Positions 8,470 to 17,583 of a stretch of 64,000 nucleotides of DNA are shown here, piece by piece; the first letter of the stretch is position 1, and each line of letters begins with the position of its first letter. A model generated the notes under the pieces. That model searched no databases and had not been told where the DNA came from. It saw only the letters and a list, made by a program, of their open reading frames with translations. Both the position numbers and the translations under genes were made by a program. Source of the DNA: Streptomyces roseirectus (lineage in GTDB: Bacteria; Actinomycetota; Actinomycetes; Streptomycetales; Streptomycetaceae); NCBI RefSeq assembly GCF_014489635.1, contig NZ_CP060828.1:2232001-2296000 (forward strand). The letters are read 5' to 3'.

Positions 8470-9015
8470 ATGCCTGTGGCTCGCGCCGGTTTTTTCGCTG
8501 CTGTCGGGGCTGCTCTTGGCTCCACCGCTCATCATCTCGTCGCCGACGAACCTCCCCACTGGCAGCGGGTTTTCGTGGGTTCCGTGGTGCTGTTTCTGCT
8601 CGGGCTGTTCGGGGTGCGGCGGCCTCGGTCTCTGCCGGTGGTGGCGTTCGCCTGTGTGCTTGCTCAGGGTGGGCTGCATCAGTGGCTGGCAGCGGGGCAC
8701 GCCCATGCGGGGCATGTTCACCATGGCTCCGAGACCGTGGCCGCTCACAGCTCCTGGGGTATGACCCTCGGGCATGTTCTCGCCGCGTTGTTCGTCGCCG
8801 TGTTGCTTCAGCGGGCCGATGCTGTGTGCTGGCGGATCGCTCGGGGGGTGAGGGTTGTCCGGAGGGCCTTGGGGGGTGCTCCTGGGTTGCCCTGGGGTGG
8901 GGTCGGGGCGGTCTGTGGGGTGGTGCCGGGTCGGCGTGCCGGTGGGGTGGTGTTGGCTCATGTCGTGGTGCGCAGGGGACCGCCCAGGTGGTCGAGGTTC
9001 GTCAACTCACCTTGA
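8470..9015 (+). CDS. Small histidine-rich membrane protein next to YcnI
   Basis: Predicted membrane protein of 181 residues with about four hydrophobic segments (AGFFAAVGAALGS, VFVGSVVLFLLGLFG, LPVVAFACVLAQ, LGHVLAALFVAVLL). The loop between the third and fourth segments is rich in histidine (GHAHAGHVHHGSE), suggesting metal binding. I place the start at the ATG at 8470, MPVARAGFF; earlier in-frame starts (8329, 8350) would translate the intergenic repeat. The gene precedes the YcnI-like copper protein by 50 bp, so the pair probably forms a copper-handling unit. The last 40 codons are low-complexity and Gly/Val-rich, so the C-terminus is less certain. Specific function unknown. Confidence 0.6.
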   Translation: MPVARAGFFAAVGAALGSTAHHLVADEPPHWQRVFVGSVVLFLLGLFGVRRPRSLPVVAFACVLAQGGLHQWLAAGHAHAGHVHHGSETVAAHSSWGMTLGHVLAALFVAVLLQRADAVCWRIARGVRVVRRALGGAPGLPWGGVGAVCGVVPGRRAGGVVLAHVVVRRGPPRWSRFVNSP

Positions 9016-9065
9016 TCGGGCGGTCGTTGGGGCCGCTCGTGTCGCAACCCTGCCTGGAGATCGTC

Positions 9066-9770
9066 ATGTTCAAGAAGAGTTTCGTCCTGCTCGCCGCCGG
9101 TGCGCTGGTGGTCATCGGGGCCCAGTCGGCTGCCGCGCATGTGGAGGTGAAGGCCGACAACCCGCGGGCCCTCGCGAAGGACGTCACGCTCACCCTGTCC
9201 GCCGAGTCGGAGTCGGCGTCGGCCGGGATCGCGGAGTTGCGGGTCGTGCTGCCGAAGGGGATCGCGCCGGCGGACGTCAGCTTCGAGAGCGGGCCCAAGT
9301 CGTGGGCGCTGTCGGCGACTTCGGACGGGTTCCGGGTGAAGGGGGCTCCGCTGCCCGTCGGGGAGGACGTCGAAGTGGCCGTGGCGGTCAAGCAGTTGCC
9401 GGACGCCGAGGAGCTGGTGTTCAAGACGCTCCAGACGTACGGCGACGGCAAGGTGGACCGCTGGATCGAGCTGGACGAGCACGGCGCGACGGAGGAGGAG
9501 GGCGACCACAGTCACAGCGGGAACCCGGCGCCCGTACTGAAGTTGAGGGCGGCGGCGCTGGAGACCAGCCCGGCGCCCACACCCAGCGCACCCACCCCGT
9601 CCACCCCCGCACCGGCCTCCGACTCCCCTTCTCCGGTCGCCTCCGAGGCTGACGGCGACGACAACGGCGGTATGTCCGGCGGCACTTGGGCCGCGATCGG
9701 CGCGGGCGGGGTCGTCGCGGCGGGCGTCGGTTACCTCGTCGTCCGGCGTCGGGGGCAGGCGGCGGAGTGA
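9066..9770 (+). CDS. YcnI-like (DUF1775) exported copper-binding protein
   Basis: 234-residue protein with a signal peptide ending AQSAAA, after which the mature chain starts with His (HVEVKADNP). YcnI-family proteins use this N-terminal histidine for Cu(II) binding in a cupredoxin-like domain, here about residues 25-160. A Pro/Thr/Ser-rich linker (PAPTPSAPTPSTPAPA) and a C-terminal membrane anchor (TWAAIGAGGVVAAGVGYLVV followed by RRR) hold it on the outer face of the membrane. A second His motif, HSHSG, follows the domain. The ATG at 9066 follows the hydrophobic start MFKKSFVLLAAG. A strong terminator follows the stop within 10 bp. Confidence 0.88.
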   Translation: MFKKSFVLLAAGALVVIGAQSAAAHVEVKADNPRALAKDVTLTLSAESESASAGIAELRVVLPKGIAPADVSFESGPKSWALSATSDGFRVKGAPLPVGEDVEVAVAVKQLPDAEELVFKTLQTYGDGKVDRWIELDEHGATEEEGDHSHSGNPAPVLKLRAAALETSPAPTPSAPTPSTPAPASDSPSPVASEADGDDNGGMSGGTWAAIGAGGVVAAGVGYLVVRRRGQAAE

Positions 9771-9777
9771 CGGCGGG

Positions 9778-9810
9778 CGGGGTCGGGCGGAGTATCACCA
9801 CCCGACCCCG
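9778..9810 (+). terminator. Terminator after the YcnI-like gene
   Basis: Perfect 10-bp stem CGGGGTCGGG / CCCGACCCCG with a 13-nt loop, starting 8 bp after the stop codon. There is no U-tract, which is common for Streptomyces terminators. Confidence 0.8.
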
Positions 9811-9837
9811 CACGAGTGCCGTCGAGCCCCAACTCAT

Positions 9838-9866
9838 TTGACTGCACTGGCCGTTGAGCCTGTAGA
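9838..9866 (+). promoter_or_regulatory. Sigma-70-type promoter, orphan
   Basis: TTGACT at 9838-9843 and TGTAGA at 9861-9866 are separated by exactly 17 bp, close to the HrdB consensus (TTGACA-N17-TANNNT). It lies between two terminator hairpins in a convergent intergenic region and points to no protein gene on the plus strand, hence the small-RNA suggestion. Confidence 0.5.
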
Positions 9867-9873
9867 GTACAAG

Positions 9874-10045
9874 TACAGACCTTCCGACAACGTTATCCGC
9901 CGATGACGTTGTCCCGCCGCACTCCCCGAAGTCCGTGTCGTCGTCCGGACGTCGGGGACCTCCCCGGACGGCCCCCTCCCCCCCCGTGGGGTCGTCCGGC
10001 TCGCGGACCCGGTGGCACACGGCTCGATGCCACCGGGTCCGCCCG
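9874..10045 (+). ncRNA. Candidate small RNA between two terminators
   Basis: A transcript from the promoter at 9838-9866 would begin near 9874 and end at the strong hairpin at 10003-10042, giving about 170 nt. Near its 5' end it has an inverted repeat GACAACGT (9886-9893) / ACGTTGTC (9906-9913) with a 12-nt loop. Open frames here run past the hairpin without typical codon use, so a protein product is unlikely. Inference only. Confidence 0.3.
10003..10042. terminator. Bidirectional terminator, 15-bp perfect stem
   Basis: GCGGACCCGGTGGCA and TGCCACCGGGTCCGC pair perfectly around a 10-nt loop. It lies 40 bp beyond the LPMO stop on the minus strand and would also end any plus-strand transcript entering from the left. 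Confidence 0.85.
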
Positions 10046-10082
10046 GAGCAGCCCGGTTTTCCTTACGGCTTCCCGGAGTTGG

Positions 10083-11171
10083 TCAGCCGACGCGACAGGG
10101 CAGACTCGTCGTGCTGTCGCTGTTCGCTCCGGTGACCACGTATCCGAAGGTCGCGCTCCTGCCCGGACTCAGCGAGCCGTTCCAGCCCGCGTTGTGGACC
10201 ATCACGTCCTGGCCGGTGTAGGTGGCCGCGCCGTTCCAGAGGCTGTCCACGCGCTGTCCCGTGGGCAGCGTCCAGTTGACCATCCAGCCGAGCATCGGGA
10301 CGTCGCCGGTGTTGGTGACGGTGACCTCGGACTGGTAGCCGCCGCTCCAACTGCCGGTCGTGCGGCGGGTGGCGGTGCAGGTGCCGGGCACGGGCTCGTT
10401 CGGGTTGCCCGGCTCGTGGATGCCCGTCACCTCGCCGTTGCCGCCGTCGAAGACGACGTCGGAGCAGGAGTAGAAGGTCTCCGCGCTGTCCGAGCGCTGC
10501 CAGACCATGTAGATGATGTGGCGGCCCGACTTGTTCGACGGGAGGTTGCCGGCCCAGGAGTAGTTGGCCTCGACGGTGCCCGGGGAACCGTTGAGCGCCG
10601 GGTGGTCGACACTCAGGAACGGCGACGGCTCCATGTCGTCCCAGGTGAGCGTCTTCGTCGGGTCGAAGCCGTCCTTCGTGACGTACACGTAGAACCAACC
10701 CGGGTGCGCCGCCCACGCGTTGTACGAGAAGTCCATCCGCGCGCCGGACGTCAGGTGGGTCAGCGGCCAGTCGTTGCGGGGCGCGTTGAAGCCGGTGAAG
10801 TTCGTGTTGCCGCCGCTGCAGAGCTGGCCGTCCGGGACGAAGCCCCGCGTGCGGCCGGCGCCGTCCGAACGCAGCACCGAGAACCAGTTGTAGAACGGCG
10901 TCGTGCCGCTGACCTGCTGGGCGTTCTTGCAGGCCGGGTTGACCGGCTTGATCTCACCCGTGTCGGTCAGGCCGTCCTGCCAGCACAGGAAGGTTCTGCT
11001 GCCGGGCTTCATCGGGGTGCCGTGGGCTTCCGCCTTGCCGCCCGTCGTGACGATCAGGCCCATCGCCGGGATGAGCGCGAGGAGGGAGACGAGCACGAGG
11101 AGCAGGGACCGGGCGCGGGGACGCCTCGATAACCCTGTTGTGATCATGCCATTGGTGGGGGTGGGGGACAT
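10083..11171 (-). CDS. AA10 lytic polysaccharide monooxygenase with CBM2
   Basis: Secreted copper enzyme that oxidatively cleaves crystalline cellulose or chitin, 362 residues. A signal peptide (SRRPRARSLLLVLVSLLAL...KAEA) is cut to expose His1 of HGTPMKPGSRT, which with a second His forms the copper brace. The AA10 domain covers roughly residues 42-235 and ends with ETFYSCSDVVFDGG. A short Pro/Asn linker (EPGNPNEPVPG) leads to a C-terminal family-2 carbohydrate-binding module (CTATRRTTGSWSGGYQSEVTVTN to the final Cys), typical of cellulose-active Streptomyces LPMOs. I use the ATG at 11171 (MSPTPTNG); a second ATG at 11147 is possible. A perfect CebR-type operator lies about 100 bp upstream, pointing to cellobiose induction. 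Confidence 0.93.
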   Translation of the reverse strand: MSPTPTNGMITTGLSRRPRARSLLLVLVSLLALIPAMGLIVTTGGKAEAHGTPMKPGSRTFLCWQDGLTDTGEIKPVNPACKNAQQVSGTTPFYNWFSVLRSDGAGRTRGFVPDGQLCSGGNTNFTGFNAPRNDWPLTHLTSGARMDFSYNAWAAHPGWFYVYVTKDGFDPTKTLTWDDMEPSPFLSVDHPALNGSPGTVEANYSWAGNLPSNKSGRHIIYMVWQRSDSAETFYSCSDVVFDGGNGEVTGIHEPGNPNEPVPGTCTATRRTTGSWSGGYQSEVTVTNTGDVPMLGWMVNWTLPTGQRVDSLWNGAATYTGQDVMVHNAGWNGSLSPGRSATFGYVVTGANSDSTTSLPCRVG

Positions 11172-11271
11172 GGCTATGGAGCCGTCCTTTCCTGTACGGG
11201 CCGTACGGGGATGGGGAGTTGGGTGCGGGTGGGGCGGGGGCGCTCCCGGGCGGGTTCCGGTCCACCTGTGG

Positions 11272-11285
11272 TGGGAGCGCTCCCA
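11272..11285. promoter_or_regulatory. CebR-type operator TGGGAGCGCTCCCA
   Basis: Perfect 14-bp palindrome identical to the CebR operator that controls cellulose-utilisation genes in Streptomyces. It is about 101 bp upstream of the LPMO start on the minus strand. A degraded second copy (GGGGGCGCTCCCGG) lies at 11236-11249. Confidence 0.9.
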
Positions 11286-11341
11286 CCCCATCTGTGCGGG
11301 AAGGTAGCGCTGGATGGCCAAGTTGTAAACGGGAACGGCAA

Positions 11342-11376
11342 AGGGCCGTACCCCCGGAGTGCGGGGATACGGCCCT
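11342..11376 (-). terminator. Aconitase terminator
   Basis: AGGGCCGTA (11342-11350) pairs with TACGGCCCT (11368-11376); inside, CCCCG and CGGGG extend the hairpin around a short loop. It begins 20 bp after the aconitase stop. Confidence 0.8.
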
Positions 11377-11396
11377 CAACTGCCCTGCTGGAAGCC

Positions 11397-14177
<2,781 letters not shown>

Positions 14178-14178
14178 C

Positions 14179-14210
14179 TAAGGTAGGGCTAAGTTAGGTA
14201 ACCCTTACTA
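14179..14210. promoter_or_regulatory. Possible iron-box-like sequence upstream of acnA
   Basis: The minus strand reads AAGGGTTACCTAACTTAGCC in this interval, an imperfect match to the IdeR/DmdR iron-box style TTAGGTTAGGCTAACCTAA. Iron control of an iron-sulfur aconitase would be logical, but the match is poor and could equally be promoter sequence. Confidence 0.25.
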
Positions 14211-14240
14211 GAGGGGGCGGCTTCGGTACGCCTCGGCAGA

Positions 14241-14258
14241 TATCTCGATGTCGAGATA
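14241..14258. promoter_or_regulatory. Perfect 18-bp palindrome upstream of acnA
   Basis: TATCTCGATGTCGAGATA: 8-bp arms with a 2-bp centre, 130 bp upstream of the aconitase start. The form is that of a MarR-family operator. In S. coelicolor the MarR-type regulator TamR is reported to act on the aconitase gene; I cannot confirm from memory that this is its exact site. Confidence 0.65.
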
Positions 14259-14283
14259 ACTCTAGTACATAGGGGCTGGCTGG

Positions 14284-14802
14284 TCATGCCCGGGGGCGGG
14301 TGTCCGGCGTCATACCGGCGTGGGTGAAGGCGTGCGGTGCGGGGCCGTGGGTGTGGAGGTGTTCCAGTCTGGAGACGCCGTCCTGCCAGGTGGGGGTCGC
14401 GTCGTCGGGGGTCCACCAGAGGACGTGGTTCGGGTGGTCCGTCCGTTCGAACCAGTCGTAGCGCCTGGTCAGGGCCGTGCGGTGCGGGCCGGTGTAGACG
14501 GCGTCGAAGGCGGAACGCGGGTCGGTCCACAGGGAGAGGGTCGCGGCGAGGGCGGTGGTGTCCGGGGTGCGGCCCTTGTCGTACCACTCCGGTACGGCGA
14601 ACTCTCCCCACGCGCCCCAGTCCGCGCCGAAGAGTTCGCCCCGGGCGGCGTCCGTCGGTTCGGCGTGCGCGAGGTAGCCGGGGTGGCGGCTGATCGTCTG
14701 GTAGACGGTCCCTCCCAGGTCGTAGAACTCGCGCGTGAGGGGTGAGGGGTCGGCGAGCGGGGATTTCAGGACGCCGAAGGTGTACTGAGCGAGGCGGGCC
14801 AT
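14284..14802 (-). CDS. DUF3291-like protein
   Basis: 172-residue soluble protein beginning MARLAQYTFGVLKSPLADP, with an aromatic-rich core (GEFAVPEWYDKGRTP, TLSLWTDPRSAFDAVYTG, HVLWWTPDDATPTWQDG). The periodic Trp residues and the layout (short beta strand, 'W-D-S/R-E' stretch, 'LWW' strand) fit the DUF3291 ferredoxin-like (antibiotic-monooxygenase-related) fold. A good ribosome-binding site (AGGGAGAG) precedes the ATG at 14802. It stands alone, convergent with nothing and 70 bp from the NmrA-like gene stop. Catalytic role unknown. Confidence 0.65.
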   Translation of the reverse strand: MARLAQYTFGVLKSPLADPSPLTREFYDLGGTVYQTISRHPGYLAHAEPTDAARGELFGADWGAWGEFAVPEWYDKGRTPDTTALAATLSLWTDPRSAFDAVYTGPHRTALTRRYDWFERTDHPNHVLWWTPDDATPTWQDGVSRLEHLHTHGPAPHAFTHAGMTPDTRPRA

Positions 14803-14872
14803 GCGTCTCTCCCTGGTCGGGGTGCGTCAGGGGACGGTAGCTGCCTCGGCGGGCGGTGTCGAAGTTGCGTTT

Positions 14873-15715
14873 TCACTGGTCAGATGGCCTCTGCCGGAAG
14901 GCGGACGCGTGTTCCGCCGCCCACTGTGCGTACGTGCGGGCCGGGGTGCCGGTGATCTTCTCCACCGTGTCGCGGACGCGGAGGAGGGGTTCGTTCACGT
15001 CGCCGCCGGTGAGGTCCAGGATCGCGTCCGCCGTTTCGGGGTCCAGGTGGGCCGTCATGGCGCGGTGGGCCTGCGCACGGGTGAGTTCCACAAGGGTGAT
15101 CTCGCGGTTCAGGGTTTCCGCCAGGGTCGTCACCTGGTCCCGGACCGCGACGCGGGCCGGGCCCGTCAGGGCGTACGTGCGGTTGTGGTGGGCCGGGTCC
15201 GTCAGGGCTCGGTGGGCCACGGAGGCGATGTCGGCGGGGTGGATCGTGGGGAGGCCGGTGTCGGGGTAGGGGGCGCGGACCTCGGCGTGGGCGCGGATGC
15301 CGGGGGCCCACCAGAGGGTGTTCGAGGCGAACTGGGTGGGGCGCAGGATCGTCCATGTCATACCTGAGGACTGGAGAGCGTGCTCCACCGTGAGGTTGCG
15401 TGCGGCGGCGGGGAGGTGGGGGTGGGTCTCCACGGTGATCGAGGAGACCAGGACCACGTGGCGGACGCCGGCCGCTTCCGCCTCGGCGAGGACGGCTTCC
15501 TCGGCGCCGGTGCCCTGGAGGAGGAACAGGGACGTCACGCCGTCCAGGGCGGAGGTGAGGGTTTCCGGGCGGGTGAGGTCGCCTTCCACTGCCTCGGGGA
15601 AGTCCGCGCGGGACGCGCCTTTCAGGTCGCGGGTGAGTCCCCTCATGGGGACGTCCCTCAGCTCTCCGCGCAGTGCCCGCCCGAGGTTTCCGGTCGCGCC
15701 GGTCACGAGGATCAT
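14873..15715 (-). CDS. NmrA/QOR2-like NAD(P)-dependent oxidoreductase
   Basis: 280-residue atypical short-chain dehydrogenase. The N-terminus MILVTGATGNLGRAL contains the GxxGxxG dinucleotide-binding motif; later LVSSITVETH and TWTILRPTQFASN match NmrA/NAD(P)H-quinone-oxidoreductase-2 relatives, which sense redox cofactors or reduce quinones. The start ATG at 15715 has GGGAGAA seven bases upstream; the frame opens 24 codons earlier without support. It is next to, but not overlapping, the DUF3291-like gene. Physiological substrate cannot be deduced. Confidence 0.8.
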   Translation of the reverse strand: MILVTGATGNLGRALRGELRDVPMRGLTRDLKGASRADFPEAVEGDLTRPETLTSALDGVTSLFLLQGTGAEEAVLAEAEAAGVRHVVLVSSITVETHPHLPAAARNLTVEHALQSSGMTWTILRPTQFASNTLWWAPGIRAHAEVRAPYPDTGLPTIHPADIASVAHRALTDPAHHNRTYALTGPARVAVRDQVTTLAETLNREITLVELTRAQAHRAMTAHLDPETADAILDLTGGDVNEPLLRVRDTVEKITGTPARTYAQWAAEHASAFRQRPSDQ

Positions 15716-15829
15716 CGCCGTGTTCTCCCTGGTCGTCGGTGGTTCGGACGCTAGGGGCTCAACTTCGCTTGAGGTCAAGGTCGTCAACGGGAGGCGGGCG
15801 GTCCTGCTGCGCGTCTAGCATCGGCGCCC

Positions 15830-16765
15830 ATGTCCGCTCACGCTCACGCTGGCTCTCACGCTGGCTCTCACGCTCACGCTCACCTCACCGAGTTCCCCGT
15901 CCCCGGTGCCGGCCCCTACGGGATCGCCCTGGGGGACGACGGCGCCCTCTGGTTCACGCTGGTGCACAGCGGGGGCGTCGGGCGTCTCACGCCGGACGGC
16001 GACGTCACCGTCCACGCCCTCGACTCCCCCGACACCGGGCCGACCGTCATCACGCCGGGGCCGGACGGGGCTCTGTGGTTCACGGAGTTCCGGGGGCACC
16101 GGGTCGGCCGGATCAGCCTTGAGGGGGAGGTGACGTCGTTCGCGCTGCCCACCCCCGAGGCGGGCCCCTACGGGATCGTCGTCGGCGCGGACGGGGCTCT
16201 GTGGTGCACGGAGTCCGCCGTCGACCGTGTCGCCCGCATCACTCCTGAGGGGGACGTCACCGAGTACCCCCTCCCCCTCGCCGGCGCCTTCCCCTCCGCC
16301 ATCGCGGCGGGCCCCGACGGGCGGCTCTGGTGCACGCTGAACCGGGCGAACGCGGTGGCGTCCATCGACTACGACGGTTCGGTGAGCGTCCACGAGCTGC
16401 CGACGCCGGGTGCCGGGCCGGTCGGGATCGCCGCCGGGCCGGACGGGGCGATGTGGTTCACGGAGATCGGCGTGGGGCGGATCGGCCGCGTGGACGCCGC
16501 CGGCACCGTCACCGAGTTCCCCCTTCCCGACCCCGCCTCCCGTCCCCACGCGATCGTCGCCGGGGCGGACGGGGCCTGCTGGTTCACGGAGTGGGCGGCG
16601 AACCGCGTCGCCCGCATCACCCCTGAGGGGGAGGTGACGGGCTACGACCTCCTCACGCCCGCCTCCGAACCCCACGGCATCGCCCTCGGCCCGGCCGGCA
16701 CCCTCTGGACGGCCCAGGAGGCCGGCACGATCACCCGCGTCACCCCGGCTGCGGAAGCGCCCTGA
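15830..16765 (+). CDS. vgb: Virginiamycin B lyase (streptogramin lyase) homologue
   Basis: Seven-bladed beta-propeller of the Vgb family, which linearises type B streptogramins by eliminative ring opening. 311 residues, with repeats of the type GPDGALWFTE-x-GRI about every 42 residues. The catalytic set of staphylococcal Vgb appears with a constant offset: Tyr30, His240, Glu280, His282 and Glu297 correspond to Tyr18, His228, Glu268, His270 and Glu284. This argues for real lyase chemistry rather than a mere NHL propeller. The N-terminus MSAHAHAGSHAGSHAHAH is encoded by short tandem repeats and has only a weak ribosome-binding site, so the start is uncertain. No signal peptide, so cytoplasmic self-protection or housekeeping use of a related chemistry is possible. 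Confidence 0.82.
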   Translation: MSAHAHAGSHAGSHAHAHLTEFPVPGAGPYGIALGDDGALWFTLVHSGGVGRLTPDGDVTVHALDSPDTGPTVITPGPDGALWFTEFRGHRVGRISLEGEVTSFALPTPEAGPYGIVVGADGALWCTESAVDRVARITPEGDVTEYPLPLAGAFPSAIAAGPDGRLWCTLNRANAVASIDYDGSVSVHELPTPGAGPVGIAAGPDGAMWFTEIGVGRIGRVDAAGTVTEFPLPDPASRPHAIVAGADGACWFTEWAANRVARITPEGEVTGYDLLTPASEPHGIALGPAGTLWTAQEAGTITRVTPAAEAP

Positions 16766-16838
16766 GCGCCGGGCGCTCCCCCGCCTCGCAAGCACCGGTG
16801 TCGGCCGTCACGAACACGCCCGCGAGCCCGTGCGGCTC

Positions 16839-17420
16839 TCACACGCGGACCACCTCGCCCGTGCCGTCCCCTTCGACCAAGTCGGCGTAGACACGGGCCA
16901 CTTGGGCGGCCGGCGTGCCCTCTGTCGGTGAGCCCAGTGTCTCCCTCACCCAGCCGGGGCTGACGGCGTTCAGGCGTACCCCGGGCGGGAGTTCGTGCGC
17001 GGCGTTGCGGACGAAGCCTTCGAGGGCGGAGTTGACGAGGGCGCCGAGGGAGCCGTCGGGGAGCGGGCCGGGGAAGGTGCCGGCGGTGAGGGTGAGGGAG
17101 GCCGGGGCGGCGAGGTGTGTGGCGGCCCGGCGGGTGAGAGCGATCTGGCCGAGGAGTTTGCCGTGGAGGCCGGCGGCGAACTCGGCGTCGCCGACGGCGT
17201 CGAGGTCGGTGAGGGGGACCAGTGGGCCGCTCGCGGCGCAGCAGACGACGGCGTCGAGCGGGCCCGTGCCGGCGAGGAGGGCGTCCAGGGAGGCGGGGTC
17301 GGTGAGGTCAGCCGTCAGCGGGCCGTTTCTGGAGGCCCGCAGGATCTCGTGGCGGGGTTCCAGCTCCCGTGTCACCGCTCGGCCGATGGTTCCCGTCGCT
17401 CCGATCACCAGTACGCGCAT
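16839..17420 (-). CDS. Short-chain dehydrogenase, lacking the YxxxK motif
   Basis: 193-residue SDR-fold protein starting MRVLVIGATGTIGRAV with a complete GxxGxxG nucleotide site, and CCAASGP in the position of the NNAG motif. The usual catalytic Tyr-x3-Lys is absent: the corresponding helix reads GALVNSALEGFVRNAAHELP. PGVRLNAVSPGWV follows as in classical SDRs. The small size and missing catalytic pair match a group of short SDR-like proteins of unknown activity found widely in bacteria. Convergent with the streptogramin lyase gene, 73 bp between stops. Confidence 0.8.
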   Translation of the reverse strand: MRVLVIGATGTIGRAVTRELEPRHEILRASRNGPLTADLTDPASLDALLAGTGPLDAVVCCAASGPLVPLTDLDAVGDAEFAAGLHGKLLGQIALTRRAATHLAAPASLTLTAGTFPGPLPDGSLGALVNSALEGFVRNAAHELPPGVRLNAVSPGWVRETLGSPTEGTPAAQVARVYADLVEGDGTGEVVRV

Positions 17421-17555
17421 GCCCCGAGGATGCCAGGGCCCGGAAACGGGGTACGCGGTTCCAGAAGGGGCACGCGTAACGGCATTTCAGGCATTGCGTC
17501 ACCTGACGCCATTCGGCCCGCTCCGTTCACCCGAACGGACCCCTCGGCGGGCGCC

Positions 17556-17571
17556 ATCTCATATCTGAGAT
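17556..17571. promoter_or_regulatory. Inverted repeat ATCTCA-N4-TGAGAT upstream of HTH-MurA
   Basis: The two 6-bp arms are separated by TATC and lie 12 bp before the ATG at 17584. This is a natural place for autoregulation, since the encoded protein has an N-terminal XRE-type DNA-binding domain. Confidence 0.45.
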
Positions 17572-17583
17572 AACCTCAGCCTC

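Noticed and set aside
9903..11132. Plus-strand 409-codon frame opposite the LPMO gene
   Set aside because: Crosses a 15-bp-stem terminator and is antisense to a gene with signal peptide, His brace and CBM2.
15836..15892. Short CTCACGCTGG tandem repeats as a CRISPR or regulatory array
   Set aside because: Only a few 6-12-bp units inside the coding start of the lyase gene; no spacers.
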